Positions 17,939 through 29,804 of a stretch of 64,000 nt of DNA are shown here, in pieces (position 1 is the stretch's first letter; each line of letters begins with the position of its first letter). Origin of the DNA: Saccharomycopsis crataegensis (Eukaryota > Ascomycota > Saccharomycetes > Ascoideales > Saccharomycopsidaceae); NCBI RefSeq assembly GCF_037102585.1, contig NW_027043819.1, forward strand, positions 496,001 through 560,000. Reading direction: 5' to 3'. The position numbers and the translations under genes were made by a program. The notes under the pieces are model-generated. The model was not told the origin of the DNA. It saw only the letters and a list, made by a program, of their open reading frames with translations, and made no database searches.

Positions 17939-20443
17939 TCAATTTATATCATCTTTACCACCCTTTTTAACAAATACGTATAAGTATCCATTCTTTTTCA
18001 TCTCATGTAAGCTTTTGCCATCATTGGCCAATACAACTTTCTCATCATTATACAATACCCATTGTAGTGTACCTTCGACCATTTGCTTAACAAATGTCAC
18101 GTAGTGACCGGTATGAATTGAGCTGCCTTTATGACAAACCACGGCTTTTAAAAAGTAGTTTGCTTCTGCATCATCTGTAATACCATCGGATTCAAGGATA
18201 CTCTTCACTTGATCATTGGACGATGGTGCACCAGTTGTGGTAGAAGCATCAGCTTGAATCTCTCCATCGTCGGTGGGGTTGTTGAATAACCACTCCACGG
18301 CAGCCTCAGGATTTTTATTATTCAAAATAAGAGCCTTTCTGACAAGTTTCGAGCTGAATCCCATAACCACAAGATTATCAATTTCATCTTGCGTTGGTTC
18401 ATTAGGATTTTGGGCAGAAGAATTACCGCCTGCAGGGATCACCAACGGATCATCGATATCATCGTCCTCCATATGGGCAAACAACCAGTTCATGGCGTCT
18501 TCTGGGTTAGAGGAGTTGGATACATTGTATAATGCCTTTACGCAACGAGGTTCAGGGAATCCCATTTGCAAAAGTGAGTTCATAACATCCTGGTTTGGCT
18601 GAAATGTTTCGCCTGACGACGATGTTTCTGGTGCGTCTTCCTCGTCAATTATCAAATTTTCGGATTGGGCATCAAGCTTAATTTGCGACCCGGTTATAGT
18701 ATACTTCGATAAATCAATGGTCTCATCAGGAATAACCACTGGAACATCGATTTTGGTTGGTATCCAGTTCACAAGTTTAGCTCTTTGGATTTGTACCAAT
18801 AATGTGTCTGGCAATGAAGCCAACTTCGAAGTTTTAGCAAAGTTCTTACCATCAAGTTCTAGAACTTCATCAGATTTGAAAAATGATTCGAGCGCATTAT
18901 TGATATCTACTGGTTTGTAGTGAACTTTCCCGTCTTCGTCAACATGGTCGACCTCATCAACAATATTTAAAGAGAGGTATTGATTCAATTCATTTAGGGC
19001 TTTAAATTTCTCGGTGCCAATCAAAGACAATTTATTGTGAATAACAAACTTCAAGGCATTGACTGGGTTACTTTTAAAGCAACTAGATTCCTTATATTTA
19101 CCAACGTTCTTGCAGTAGTAGGATTCAATTTGATCTAAGAAGAATAACAAAAATTCAAACGCATCTTGCTGGTTTGGTGAGGCAAATTCTGCATTAGATT
19201 TCCCAATTAATTGCTTGAAAATTGGCAAACTGAGCCCCTTTTGCCATTTTATCGAATCGGTAGAATCTTCGTTGGGAATGGAATATTTATTCGACACTAG
19301 TCCATTAAAAATCTTAATCATTTGTAAGTATAAGTCATCAAATGGTTTGGATAGAGCGCCATCGTCAAAATTGAAAATATCTTTTCCATAAAAAATCTCC
19401 GCAAAACCTTTGAGATGACAAAGTACTTGTAAGGTAGAATTGATATAACAAGAATTTCCCAAGTTTTTCAATCCCACCAAGTTTTCCCCGAATATTGGCT
19501 TCAAAAGCTCACCATTGTCAGACTCCATATTGAATTGCCAAGTCAAATTCTGCTGGATATTTAATTCTGTTAAAGTTTTTTCATTCTGCTCAGCGAATGA
19601 ATCGACATTAATACCAAAATATTTTAAATGTTCTGCTAATTTTGGGACCTTTACTTCATCATTACATTGGTAACAGTAGCAATCAGCCTTCTGCTGCCTT
19701 AAGGAAAGAGATCCGAGTTTTATAGCTACTGGGTGGTCGTTATTTTGGTCATAATGAGCCAAAGCATGTGAGTTTCCTTTGAGACCACCAAACTGTTGAC
19801 GCCCGCAACCAATGTTACCACAATGCAAACAAAGCCATAAATTCTCATCAACATCACAGCTGCTGCAATGCTTTGCCAAAGAATAGTTTTCTGGAATGAA
19901 TTTCGCAAGAGATTCAGAGTGTCTGCAAGGCTTAATTTCTTGCTCCCATGATTGAATATCATTTTTCAAACTCATGGAAGTGGCAGATAAAATTCCCGCA
20001 ATCGTTGATTTAATATTATTCGATATGTTAGAATTCAACACTTCATAACCTGTCGCGTTCAGGACAATACTCAAAGGTATATATGAATCTTTGTCGACCT
20101 CCAACAATTGGTATTGGGATTTGTAGTAATCATCCTCGTTTTCTTGAAGGATTTGCACTTTATCAAGTTTCAAACGTTTTTGAAGTTGTTCTTCCTGAAC
20201 ATCTTTCTGGAAAAACTTCTGGATATTTAAATAAAGCGAATGTCCAGTGATTGAATAGTGGGCGAAAGTGTAGTTCGAATTTTCAGATTGAATTAGTGGG
20301 GCAAACCCTTGATAGCAATGGAGGCAAACGTTCAATCCACCAGGCAATTCCGGAGTTTGAAAGCTGAAAAGACATTGATCCTTGAAAACATTGGCAGAAG
20401 GGGAAGGAGGATGAATTGAAGGGATTGATACTTCAGTTGTCAT
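17939..20443 (-). CDS. UBP14: ubiquitin-specific protease Ubp14 (isopeptidase T type)
   Basis: The protein has 834 residues from MTTEVSIPS; the longer frame upstream has no ATG. An N-terminal variant ubiquitin-binding domain is followed by a ZnF-UBP finger (C-R-H ... CSSCDVDENLWLCLHCGNIGCG, then HALAHY). The catalytic Cys box is GLKNLGNSCYINST (Cys332) and the His box is HTGHYVTF (His780). Two UBA domains (MGFPEPRCVKALYN and MGFSSKLVRKALIL, about residues 610-720) are inserted in the catalytic domain, as in isopeptidase T. The enzyme disassembles unanchored ubiquitin chains and so protects the proteasome from inhibition. S. cerevisiae Ubp14 has 781 residues. Confidence 0.95.
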   Translation of the reverse strand: MTTEVSIPSIHPPSPSANVFKDQCLFSFQTPELPGGLNVCLHCYQGFAPLIQSENSNYTFAHYSITGHSLYLNIQKFFQKDVQEEQLQKRLKLDKVQILQENEDDYYKSQYQLLEVDKDSYIPLSIVLNATGYEVLNSNISNNIKSTIAGILSATSMSLKNDIQSWEQEIKPCRHSESLAKFIPENYSLAKHCSSCDVDENLWLCLHCGNIGCGRQQFGGLKGNSHALAHYDQNNDHPVAIKLGSLSLRQQKADCYCYQCNDEVKVPKLAEHLKYFGINVDSFAEQNEKTLTELNIQQNLTWQFNMESDNGELLKPIFGENLVGLKNLGNSCYINSTLQVLCHLKGFAEIFYGKDIFNFDDGALSKPFDDLYLQMIKIFNGLVSNKYSIPNEDSTDSIKWQKGLSLPIFKQLIGKSNAEFASPNQQDAFEFLLFFLDQIESYYCKNVGKYKESSCFKSNPVNALKFVIHNKLSLIGTEKFKALNELNQYLSLNIVDEVDHVDEDGKVHYKPVDINNALESFFKSDEVLELDGKNFAKTSKLASLPDTLLVQIQRAKLVNWIPTKIDVPVVIPDETIDLSKYTITGSQIKLDAQSENLIIDEEDAPETSSSGETFQPNQDVMNSLLQMGFPEPRCVKALYNVSNSSNPEDAMNWLFAHMEDDDIDDPLVIPAGGNSSAQNPNEPTQDEIDNLVVMGFSSKLVRKALILNNKNPEAAVEWLFNNPTDDGEIQADASTTTGAPSSNDQVKSILESDGITDDAEANYFLKAVVCHKGSSIHTGHYVTFVKQMVEGTLQWVLYNDEKVVLANDGKSLHEMKKNGYLYVFVKKGGKDDIN

Positions 20444-21063
20444 GATGAAGCTTAATGGTTTTGCCACTGGAAGGAAGATGATGAGGCTCAACTTTGAAAT
20501 TTTTTAGGTGACGTCTTTTTTTTTTTTTTAGGAAAAAACCAAATACCAAGGCGGTGGGAGAGTTTATAATCTATTGAACAGGCATCCCTCTTAAGCGATT
20601 GGCCATTGGGATCAAAGAGCCTGTCAAAATATGAAGTTTTAAGATAAGTTAAGATAAGGGATGACATAATAGTCAATCTATTAGAAAACCCATTTTTATG
20701 GTTGTCACTTTACGGAATCCCGAGCAGATCAGAAGGGAACTGCGATAACACCATTATTCAGTCAAGATTGAAAGGGTTTTTTTGAATAGCATTGTCCAAC
20801 AAACACCAATAAAAACAAGAAACTGTACAATTATCACACCAGAGCCGGCCATTACCAGCTTTCCCAGTTGAATGTTATTGTCAGCAAAAAAAAAAAGAAA
20901 AAAAAGAGTCGTTCCGGTGATCTTTCCGATGATGATCAGCCCCACCACATACACTAAACTATTAATTGTTGTCAGTCGTCATCATGTAACAGCACTTTTG
21001 CCAGGACCCATTCTGTTTGCATGCTATCCCAATCTGTGTCTTTCCAAATCATAATGATTGATC
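20444..21063. promoter_or_regulatory. divergent promoter region, UBP14 and MFS transporter
   Basis: The region has T/A-tracts near 20516-20529 and 20885-20908, which may keep nucleosomes away. A minus-strand 32-codon frame (20852-20754) could encode a single-span hydrophobic peptide but is unproven. Confidence 0.5.
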
Positions 21064-22518
21064 ATGTCCTGCAAAAATATAATAGTAGAAGACAGTCAAC
21101 AACAAACACAATCGTCGAATAATGCTCCCTTGCCCCGGTCAGGCAGCAACGACCTTGAGAAGCACAGTATTACTAATTCTACTTCTGAATCTGTGGATTT
21201 TGATATCCCCGACGGCGGATATGGCTGGGTTGTTGTGGTTTGTAGCATGCTAATTAATGGCTGTTGTTGGGGTGGTATTTCTGGCTTTTCAGTGGTTTTA
21301 GCTCACTACTTGCAATTCAACACTTATGAAGGTGGTACAAAAATTGATTACGCGGTCATTTCAGGTCTTTGCTTTGGCTCAGGTCTAATATTCTCCCCTT
21401 TTATTGTTTACTTGATAGGAATCACTAATTTCCGAATGATAATGTGTATTGGAGCCTTGGCTCAATTCGCTTCCCTCATGTGTGCCTCTTACAGCACGAA
21501 AATTTATCAAATTTACCTAACCCTGGGTGTCCTTAGTGGATTTGCTCTTGCTTTGATGGCAAGCAATCTTCCTTCAATAATTCCCCAGTGGTTTAGCAGA
21601 AGACGAAGTCTTGCTATGGGGATTTCTGCCGCTGGCAGTGGTTGTGGAGGGCTCATGTTCAACTTAGCTTTGCAGCGAATTATTGATATCCTGTCTGTTC
21701 AATGGGCCATTCGCGCCCAGGCAATTATTGTTGGTGTCGTTGTTTTCACTTGCTCATTATTGCTTCGGACTAGAGGGGATGTTATCAAACCTAAATTCAC
21801 GGCATGGGATAATTTAGTGGCCTGCTCATTCCCGTTCTGGATGCTAGCTCTGTGGTACGTCTTCACCATGTTGAGCTATGTGACCTTACAATACGTTATT
21901 GCTGATGCAACTAAATCTTTGGGATACTCTCCAGATCAAGGCTCGATAACCAGTGCTCTCATGGCTGCCGGAGTAATTGTCGGAAGACCAATATTGGGGC
22001 ATTTATCAGATGCATTTGGCTCCATCACCATTGGAATGTTAACATACTCACTTTGTGGGGTTTTGTGTTTAGCAATGTGGTTACCGGCTAGCAACTTGGC
22101 CACGATTTATGCTTTCTCCATGATCGAGGGTGCTACAATGGGATTTATTTGGGGTGCCATGGGAGCAATAATTCCAAGAATAACCGGACTCAAACGGTCA
22201 CCGGTGACTTTTGGGATGTCCTGGATATTTATTGGTGGAGCAGGTATCGTGGCTCCCATAATTGGATTGGCATTGAAAAGACCTGAAAAGTCGGTTAATC
22301 AATATAATGATGTGGCTATTTTTTCTGGAATTTGTTTTCTTGTTGCTGCCGCATCATTATGTATTTTGCGAGCGTATATTATTGCAAGAGATGATATAGC
22401 AGCTCAGAATGACCTGGGAACCTCAAACCTAGATGATGACAAGGAATTAAAAATAAGGGTGGATCCAAACTTGGTATGGAAGAATATTATGGTTATTAAG
22501 CCGCGGTTGAAAGTGTGA
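21064..22518 (+). CDS. MFS monocarboxylate-type transporter (MCH family)
   Basis: The protein has 484 residues from MSCKNIIVE; the frame extends two codons further but only from TTG. After a ~45-residue polar N-terminus, the MCT signature D-x-PDGGYGWVVV opens the first of about 12 membrane segments. The central loop region has WFSRRRSLAMGISAAGSG and GRPILGHLSDAFG, typical of the major facilitator superfamily. It ends in a short charged tail. The S. cerevisiae relatives Mch1-5 do not carry monocarboxylates in general; Mch5 imports riboflavin. The substrate here cannot be deduced, so no symbol is given. The gene is divergent from UBP14. Confidence 0.88.
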   Translation: MSCKNIIVEDSQQQTQSSNNAPLPRSGSNDLEKHSITNSTSESVDFDIPDGGYGWVVVVCSMLINGCCWGGISGFSVVLAHYLQFNTYEGGTKIDYAVISGLCFGSGLIFSPFIVYLIGITNFRMIMCIGALAQFASLMCASYSTKIYQIYLTLGVLSGFALALMASNLPSIIPQWFSRRRSLAMGISAAGSGCGGLMFNLALQRIIDILSVQWAIRAQAIIVGVVVFTCSLLLRTRGDVIKPKFTAWDNLVACSFPFWMLALWYVFTMLSYVTLQYVIADATKSLGYSPDQGSITSALMAAGVIVGRPILGHLSDAFGSITIGMLTYSLCGVLCLAMWLPASNLATIYAFSMIEGATMGFIWGAMGAIIPRITGLKRSPVTFGMSWIFIGGAGIVAPIIGLALKRPEKSVNQYNDVAIFSGICFLVAAASLCILRAYIIARDDIAAQNDLGTSNLDDDKELKIRVDPNLVWKNIMVIKPRLKV

Positions 22519-23074
22519 TTTGTTTTCTCATATCTTACTGAGCAACATGATGTTAGTTCCTCATATGGCTTTATTAATTAGATCATAGTTACTAATCAGT
22601 TGTGATATTTTGGTTGGACTATTGTTGGCTTTGTCTCTATTCTCTAAAATTAGATGATTAAAAGGGGAATAAATGATTGCTGTTAGCCATCTTCTACAAT
22701 ATGGGTTGTACACTATATTGAAAATCACAATGTTCGTCCAAAATATACTGTATGTAAGAAGCACGTCAGTTTGTAATTATTCAATAAGATTTATGACCAG
22801 ATATCCTTTCCCCCAAAAAAGCTAGTTTTAAAATTTATCATTTATATGGCAGATTACTGCTACCTAAGTATGAAACAATTGAATTTACGTTAAAAAAAAA
22901 AAAAAAGGAAAATTATTAAATGTGTATTTCTAAGAAATGGATATCACAAGTCCAGGTTTTCTCAAGAAAAAAAGAAAAAAAGATAAATATTCCGAAAATC
23001 AAAACACCAAAATCAGAAGCAAAACAAAATTCTAAAAATAATAGCAGAGGAAAAGAAAAAACAAGAAGTGATAT
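22519..23074. other. convergent intergenic region
   Basis: The 3' flanks of the transporter and the coiled-coil gene meet here. AT-rich, with an A-tract near 22893. An open frame at 22920-23501 mostly overlaps the coiled-coil gene on the other strand and is its shadow. Confidence 0.5.
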
Positions 23075-24952
23075 TCACTCCATAAGCATTAATCTTGATT
23101 CTGATAATGAATTCTTTAATTCTTTGTTTTCGTCCATCAATTCTTGGATGCTCAACTGCGCTGACCTGTGTTCTAATACTCTCCTTTCCCTTTCCGCCTT
23201 GAACCTTTTCTGTAATTCTTCCACTTTCATATCAACTTCATTTAGATTCCCACTGGACCCATGCATTCCATCAGCGGGCCCATCAGCTGTCGACATCATT
23301 GCTCGCTGCTGGGATTTAGTAAGCTGTCTTAGTTCGTCATTTTCAATCATCAAGTGTTCCATCTTCTCATATAACTCATTTGTTTGCCCCGATTCGGCTT
23401 TCATCATTATCAACATTCTTTTCAATTTATCATTCCCTACTTGTAACTCCTTGATTTGGCCAGTGTCCTTTCTTTGTTTTTCTTCTGCATCAGCAATATA
23501 ATTTCTATGATCTGAAACAACAGATTCTACTGCTGTCTCAAAATATCGATGAACTGCTTGGGCGTAGTATAAAATCTTTTCGAAGTTCAAATTCTTACCA
23601 TTGAGCTTGTCTAGTTTCTGAATCTTGGTCCTCACTTGTTCAATAGATTCTCTGTCGATGGTATTAAAAAGGGCATCTGAGAAGAATCTGTAAGTATCAA
23701 TATTCAACGATAATAAAGAATGGAAATTGAAAATGCAATTCTGAATATCGCCTTCCAAGGTCTCAAATCTTTCGGAGAGGGCATTCATATGACTTTGTTG
23801 ACTCATGAGCTTTTTCTTTAGTGATAAGCGGTCGTTTAGCAATTCGTTATGATCCTTATTAATTTGTTGGATTGTTGCATTGATTTTTTCTAACATGGCG
23901 TTTTTCTCAATCAATTTACTGTTAAGGATGCCGATAGTTTCCACCAAATTGTTCTCAATAAGGTTTTCCTCCGTAAAGTTTGAATAAATATTTATCTGTT
24001 TTGCATCTTCACCTATTATATTCTGGAAATTTTTATTTGAAAGCTCCTCAAGATTTCGATTAAGTTGACGAATCTTTAGAGCCTCGCTAGCTAATGAATT
24101 GGAACTACTTATCGCGGATGTGGTGGTGACATTTCTTGCCCCCGCCAATTGAGCTCGTAATTCTTCAATGATTTGATCCTTTTCATCTAATTCCTCTTGG
24201 TACTTATCTTCTAATTCTTTGAATTTTCTGTCATTCAATTCATCCCTAACTTTCGTTAATTTCCTTAATGACCCAACTTCGTCCCTCAAACTTTGCAATT
24301 CTTGATCCTTTTTCAAAATGGTATCATTGAGATAATTTGTCTGAGAATTCAAATTTGATATTTTGATAAGATAATCATTTTCCGTGGCTGCTGCCTCCGA
24401 TTTGATATCTTTGGAGATTTGTCGCTGGCTTCCAATCGCTTGAATAATATGGCCGGATTCTTTAATATGATTCGTCATAAGATATTGTAGGTATCCGATC
24501 TTTTCAGATTGAATGAATAATAGTTTCTTCAAATTGCCGAAATTTGAATTCAATTCATTTGCTAAAACCCCAAAAAACCTTATAACTTCTTGAAACTTGG
24601 CTAATAAGCTTGGTTCTTGTCGTATTTTAAATAGTTGGTCCTCAATTGTCAATTTCTCTTCTTCATTGTTGTATTTCATTACCTTTGATTTGTTGTTTCC
24701 TACCAATCCTTCTAAAAGATCTATCAACTGATTCACCAATGGGTGTAGTAGTATAGGATTAAAATCGTTCTTATACTCATTAGGATCACCACTTAATACC
24801 TGACGCAACAAGTCCGATAAAATTTTCTGTTGAAGTTTGTAATTTATCAATTGTTTTTGGAGATTATTTGCATTATTTGAGCTGTATGCTGCACCCTCTA
24901 TGTTGTAATTATCAATTGAGTCTAGGAGAAGCTCATCATGTAAAGTAGACAT
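23075..24952 (-). CDS. unassigned long coiled-coil protein
   Basis: The protein has 625 residues. Residues 1-200 are mixed helical (LLHPLVNQLIDLLEGLVG). From about residue 195 to the end there are long heptad-rich coiled coils, such as KIQKLDKLNG, QRKDTGQIKELQVGNDKLKRML and KNELKNSLSESRLML-type sequence. A less charged stretch at about 405-475 (FNFHSLLSLNIDTYRFFSDALF) separates two coiled-coil blocks. No enzyme motif, signal peptide or membrane helix is visible. Spindle-pole, kinetochore, dynactin or Golgi-tether proteins have this look, but I do not recognise the family. Confidence 0.75.
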   Translation of the reverse strand: MSTLHDELLLDSIDNYNIEGAAYSSNNANNLQKQLINYKLQQKILSDLLRQVLSGDPNEYKNDFNPILLHPLVNQLIDLLEGLVGNNKSKVMKYNNEEEKLTIEDQLFKIRQEPSLLAKFQEVIRFFGVLANELNSNFGNLKKLLFIQSEKIGYLQYLMTNHIKESGHIIQAIGSQRQISKDIKSEAAATENDYLIKISNLNSQTNYLNDTILKKDQELQSLRDEVGSLRKLTKVRDELNDRKFKELEDKYQEELDEKDQIIEELRAQLAGARNVTTTSAISSSNSLASEALKIRQLNRNLEELSNKNFQNIIGEDAKQINIYSNFTEENLIENNLVETIGILNSKLIEKNAMLEKINATIQQINKDHNELLNDRLSLKKKLMSQQSHMNALSERFETLEGDIQNCIFNFHSLLSLNIDTYRFFSDALFNTIDRESIEQVRTKIQKLDKLNGKNLNFEKILYYAQAVHRYFETAVESVVSDHRNYIADAEEKQRKDTGQIKELQVGNDKLKRMLIMMKAESGQTNELYEKMEHLMIENDELRQLTKSQQRAMMSTADGPADGMHGSSGNLNEVDMKVEELQKRFKAERERRVLEHRSAQLSIQELMDENKELKNSLSESRLMLME

Positions 24953-26663
24953 TGTGAATCAGATTAAAAATGTAGTAATGCTAAAAGGAAGAAATGCCAA
25001 TATGTTGACACCGTCCCTGAATAATCGTGGTATATTAACCGACTGTATTGAAAATACAGAGGTGTGACTCTGTTCAAAATGATATTACTCCGTGTAGTAG
25101 TAGGATGCCACAAAGTGTTTTGGGTGTTACTGGTTAGGTGAGGTCATCCAGAAGATATCTGCTTGTTGATTTTGGAATCTCACAGGTAAACAAAAGAAAA
25201 ATTTATGGGTATATATCACACCCCCTCAGAAAAAATACACCCCCGTTGTCGAACAATAATCTTTAGAATGATGATATAATTATTGAGATATGGAATGGTT
25301 ATTTATTATGGAGTTTATTTCTGTCTTCGATAAACTCATTTAAATGATATTTCATTTCCGAGAAAATCCTGAGGTGAAGGTAGTTTGATAGCGAATAGAT
25401 TTTGATGGTCGCATTAAAAATCATAATTATTTTTTGCGTAGACTTCCATAGGAAACGAAATCATACACCTTGTATCTTTAATGGAACTGTGACCTAATCT
25501 CTTTAAAAAGTTTAAAACTATATAAATTCTAGTGTCATCAAATTTTAGAATATATAACAGAGAGTAACGTACATTTCGACATCTGCAAATTAATTCGTTG
25601 ATGAAGAAAAGTCAGATATCATGCATCAACCTTCGATTACTACATTATTTCAGCTATAGAGAGCTCATGCTTCTGGTATTTTACTTAATATGGCAGTAAA
25701 TCTTCTCCTATATGCAATAAAGAAACCAAGTCATTTCAATTAATCGTAAAACGACCTCTCGAGTAATGCCTCCGTCCCGTAGGCATCAAACGTGGCATTA
25801 TTATTATCAATTTTGACACTTCAAGAACTGGTTTGATTATGTTTCTCACATCATTCTCAAGATATTTCTGATTCTATATAATAAATTATAAAAAATACAT
25901 GAAACAATTCATCATGGTGAATCATGTTTATTGTGCAACATTTGTGCCAACAAGGTATTCCTTTTAAATGTAAAATGTTCTCTGGTAACACTGTACTTTA
26001 GTACAAAGGAAAATTAAAACTTCCCATAGAAAATTTGAGGAGTTGCATACTAATCTCTTCCTATATAATAAATAGTATTTATTAACTAAATGGTTACATT
26101 ATATTGAAGGATTGAAGAATATGCATAATTAAGGTCCGTATAGTTGAAATTGACTAGCACAATTGCACATTAATTGAAAGATATTCTTCTTACCATCAAT
26201 ATTCATGCATTCTACCTGTTAATACGATCTAGTTCTCACAAGTAATATTTCAAGAGATATACATTTATTCTTTTCTTTATTATAGTTGCAATCACTTTTG
26301 TTACAGTAAAGTTGGAACGTCATAACTTCCATAGCTTATTATCTTTAACAGAGATGTCTACAGCATAAAGCATAGTCTGTCAATGTGTATCTACAAGGCA
26401 TAATACTTATATATATATATACATGTTGGAGGTTTTGGTAATGCACCAATGATCATTGATCGCTGGACACAGGCCGGGTGACCGCCCTTTTGCATACCAA
26501 AAACAGCAGCAGCACATGGATCACCAGCGGGTAACCGTATCCCTTGAAAAATTTTTTTTTTTTTCTTTTTCTTTGTTTCACTAGAAGTTATAAAAAAATT
26601 TTTATTTTTTTTTTCTTCCACCTTTAGATATCTCGATTTGTTGTTTAACTATCATCTACAAAA
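24953..26663. other. 1.7-kb intergenic region before YEF3
   Basis: Long AT-rich DNA holding the promoters of the coiled-coil gene (left) and YEF3 (right). A GC-richer block at about 26455-26540, with GGCCGGGTGACCGCCC and an AGCAGCAGC run, lies 130-200 bp before the YEF3 ATG, followed by T-tracts at 26550-26615; this is probably the YEF3 core promoter. No ORF with protein-like features and no LTR ends were seen. Confidence 0.55.
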
Positions 26664-29600
26664 ATGGCTGCTCAACAATCTGAAAAGGTTCTTACTGAAT
26701 TGTTCAGCAAGTTAACTGTCGCCTCTGCTGATGAAAGAGACGCTGCTGCTGCCAACGTTTCTTCTTTCTTGAACGGTTCTATCATCGAACATGATATTCC
26801 ATTGGAATTCTTCGAACAATTGAAGAAGACCGTCAACAACAAGAAGGATGTCAACGGTTCCATCAACGCTTTGGAAGCCGTCCGTCACATTGCCACTCCA
26901 GGTTTGTCTGCCTCTGTTGAACCATACTTGGTTGAATTGACCGAAGATGTTGCCGCTAAGGCCGGTGAAAAGAACGCCGATCTCAGCAAGTCTGCTTCTG
27001 CTGCTTTGTTGGCCATCGCTCAATCCGTCACCCCAACCTCTATCAAGACTATCTTGCCAAAATTGACCACCAGATTGTCTACCACCAACAAGTGGACTGA
27101 AAAGGTTGCCGTCTTGGCCGCTATTGCCGCTTTGGTTGATGTTGCCAAGGGTCCAATTGCCTTGAGAATGACTGAATTGGTTCCAGTTTTGTCTGAAGCT
27201 ATGTGGGATACCAAGGTTGATGTCAAGAAGGCTGCTACCGCCACCATGACCAAGGCCACTGAAACCGTTGACAACAAGGATATTGAAAAGTTCATTCCAA
27301 AATTGATTGAATGTATCGCTAAGCCAACTGAAGTTCCAGAAACCGTCCACACTTTGGGTGCTACTACTTTCGTCGCTGAAGTTACCAGAGCTACCTTGTC
27401 CATCATGGTTCCATTGTTGTCCAGAGGTTTGGCTGAACGTGATACTTCTATTAAGAGAAAGGCTGCCGTTATTGTTGACAACATGTGTAAGTTGGTCGAC
27501 GATCCACAAGTTGTTGCTCCATTCATGGAAAGTTTGTTGCCTTCTTTGAAGACTAACTTGTCCACTATTGCTGACCCAGAAGCCAGAGGTGTTACCCAAA
27601 GAGCTTTGAACACTTTGAGAAGAGTCGGTAACATTGGTGCCGATGACAAGATCCCAGAAGTCTCTACTGCTGGTGATATCGAAGTTACCAAGGGCGAATT
27701 GTTGAAATTGCTCAAGGACAAGAAGGTTGACTCTAGATTCGACGTTGCCGTTAACTATGCCTCTGGTATTGCGGGTGACTTGATTGATGAAAGAGACATT
27801 CACCCAGGTTCTTGGTTGACTAACTTGTTGCCATTCATGACCATCTTCTTGCACGAACAAGAAGCTAAGGATCTTATTGAAGAATGGAGAAAGGCTGCCA
27901 TTGACAACATTCCAGAACCACCAAGATTCGACGATGAAGAAGATGAAGGTGAAGACCTTTGTAACTGTGAGTTCTCCTTGGCTTACGGTGCTAAGATCTT
28001 GTTGAACAGAACTCAATTCAGATTGAAGAGAGCTAGACGTTATGGTTTGTGTGGTCCTAACGGTGCCGGTAAATCTACCTTGATGAGAGCTATTGCTAAC
28101 GGTCAAGTTGAAGGTTTCCCATCCCAAGATGAATTGAAGACCGTCTACGTCGAACACGACATTGATGGTTCTGAAGATGACACCTCTATTGTTGACTTCG
28201 TCCACGGTACTGGTGAAGTTGGTACTAAGGAACACGTTACCCAAAAATTGAAGGAATTCGGTTTCACCGATGAACACATCAATATGTCTATCCACTCCTT
28301 GTCTGGTGGTTGGAAGATGAAGTTGGCTTTGGCTAGAGCTGTCTTGAGAAACGCCGACATTTTGTTGTTGGATGAACCAACTAACCATTTGGATACCGTT
28401 AACGTCGCTTGGTTGGTGGACTACTTGAACACTTGTGGTATTACCTCCATCATTGTTTCCCACGATTCTGGTTTCTTGGACAAGGTTTGTCAATACATTA
28501 TCCATTACGAAGGTTACAAGTTGAGAAAGTACAAGGGTAACTTGTCTGAATTCGTCAAGAGAGTCCCAGCTGCTCAATCTTACTACGAATTGGGTGCCTC
28601 TGACATTGAATTCAAGTTCCCAGAACCAGGTTACTTGGAAGGTGTCAAGACCAAGCAAAAGGCTATCGTCAAGGTTTCTCAAATGTCTTTCCAATACCCA
28701 GGTACTACTAAGCCACAATTAACCAACATTAACTTCCAAGTTTCTTTGTCCTCCAGAATTGCTGTTATTGGTCCAAATGGTGCTGGTAAGTCTACCTTGG
28801 TCAATGTCTTGACCGGTGAATTGTTGCCAACTACTGGTGAAGTTTACGTCCACGAAAACTGTCGTATTGCTTACATTAAGCAACATGCTTTCGCTCATAT
28901 TGATTCCCACTTGGACAAGACCCCATCTGAATATATTCAATGGAGATTCCAAACTGGTGAAGATAGAGAAACCATGGACAGAGCTTCTAGACAAATCAAT
29001 GAATCTGATGAACAAGGTATGAAGAAATTGTTCAAGGTCGAAGGTACCGCCAGAAGAATTAGAGAAATCACTGCCAGAAGAAAGTTCAAGAACTCTTACG
29101 AGTACGAAATTGGATGGTATTTGGTTGAAAACCCAGGCTTGAAGAATGAAAGACAAGTCCCAATGATGTCTGTTGACAACACTTGGTTGCCAAGAGGTGA
29201 ATTGGTCGAAACCCACTCTAAGATGGTTGCTGAAGTTGATATGAAGGAAGCTTTGGCTTCTGGTCAATTCAGACCTCTTACCAGAAAGGAAATCGAAGAC
29301 CACTGTGCTATGATGGGTCTTGACGCTGAATTGGTTTCCCACTCCAGAATCAGAGGTTTGTCTGGTGGTCAAAAGGTCAAATTGGTTTTGGCTGCTTGTA
29401 CCTGGCAAAGACCACACATCATCGTTTTGGATGAACCAACTAATTATCTTGACAGAGACTCTCTTGGTGCTTTGTCTAAGGCTATTAAGAGTTTCACCGG
29501 TGGTGTTGTTATCATTACTCACTCTGCTGAATTCACCAAGCACTTGACTGAAGAAGTCTGGGCTGTTCTTAACGGTACTATGACCCCATCTGGTCACAAC

Positions 29601-29804
29601 TGGGTCCAAGGTCAAGGTGCTGGTCCAAGAATTGAAAAGAAGGAAGATGAAGAAGACAAGTTTGATGCCATGGGTAACAAGATTGCTGCTGTCAAGAAGA
29701 AGAAGAAGTTGAGTAGTGCTGAAATGAGAAAGAAGAAGAAGGAAAGAATGAAGAAGAAGAAGGAATTGGGTGACGCCTATGTTTCATCTGACGATGAATT
29801 CTAA
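26664..29804 (+). CDS. YEF3: translation elongation factor 3 (ABC-F ATPase)
   Basis: The protein has 1046 residues, close to the 1044 of S. cerevisiae. HEAT repeats occupy about 1-320. Two ABC ATPase domains follow: Walker [10 protein letters not shown] at about 463 and 703, signatures LSGGW (about 547) and LSGGQ (about 898), and Walker [12 protein letters not shown] and [12 protein letters not shown] chromodomain-like insert sits in the second ABC domain, and there is a Lys-rich ribosome-binding tail ([16 protein letters not shown]). eEF3 is fungus-specific; it uses ATP to release deacylated tRNA from the E site and assist delivery of aminoacyl-tRNA. Codon bias is extreme (TTG Leu, AGA Arg, GGT Gly), as expected of an abundant protein. 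Long open frames on the opposite strand are a by-product of this bias. Confidence 0.99.
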   Translation: MAAQQSEKVLTELFSKLTVASADERDAAAANVSSFLNGSIIEHDIPLEFFEQLKKTVNNKKDVNGSINALEAVRHIATPGLSASVEPYLVELTEDVAAKAGEKNADLSKSASAALLAIAQSVTPTSIKTILPKLTTRLSTTNKWTEKVAVLAAIAALVDVAKGPIALRMTELVPVLSEAMWDTKVDVKKAATATMTKATETVDNKDIEKFIPKLIECIAKPTEVPETVHTLGATTFVAEVTRATLSIMVPLLSRGLAERDTSIKRKAAVIVDNMCKLVDDPQVVAPFMESLLPSLKTNLSTIADPEARGVTQRALNTLRRVGNIGADDKIPEVSTAGDIEVTKGELLKLLKDKKVDSRFDVAVNYASGIAGDLIDERDIHPGSWLTNLLPFMTIFLHEQEAKDLIEEWRKAAIDNIPEPPRFDDEEDEGEDLCNCEFSLAYGAKILLNRTQFRLKRARRYGLCGPNGAGKSTLMRAIANGQVEGFPSQDELKTVYVEHDIDGSEDDTSIVDFVHGTGEVGTKEHVTQKLKEFGFTDEHINMSIHSLSGGWKMKLALARAVLRNADILLLDEPTNHLDTVNVAWLVDYLNTCGITSIIVSHDSGFLDKVCQYIIHYEGYKLRKYKGNLSEFVKRVPAAQSYYELGASDIEFKFPEPGYLEGVKTKQKAIVKVSQMSFQYPGTTKPQLTNINFQVSLSSRIAVIGPNGAGKSTLVNVLTGELLPTTGEVYVHENCRIAYIKQHAFAHIDSHLDKTPSEYIQWRFQTGEDRETMDRASRQINESDEQGMKKLFKVEGTARRIREITARRKFKNSYEYEIGWYLVENPGLKNERQVPMMSVDNTWLPRGELVETHSKMVAEVDMKEALASGQFRPLTRKEIEDHCAMMGLDAELVSHSRIRGLSGGQKVKLVLAACTWQRPHIIVLDEPTNYLDRDSLGALSKAIKSFTGGVVIITHSAEFTKHLTEEVWAVLNGTMTPSGHNWVQGQGAGPRIEKKEDEEDKFDAMGNKIAAVKKKKKLSSAEMRKKKKERMKKKKELGDAYVSSDDEF

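Noticed and set aside
25260-25385. C/D-box-like pair (ATGATGA ... CTGA)
   Set aside because: Such short boxes are common in AT-rich DNA; the terminal stem is weak and no guide complement was found.
26712-28718. 668-codon minus-strand open frame opposite YEF3
   Set aside because: It mirrors the strongly biased codons of YEF3 and has low-complexity Ser/Gln/Val content with no known domain. Further long antisense frames (28719-29615, 27020-27721) have the same cause.
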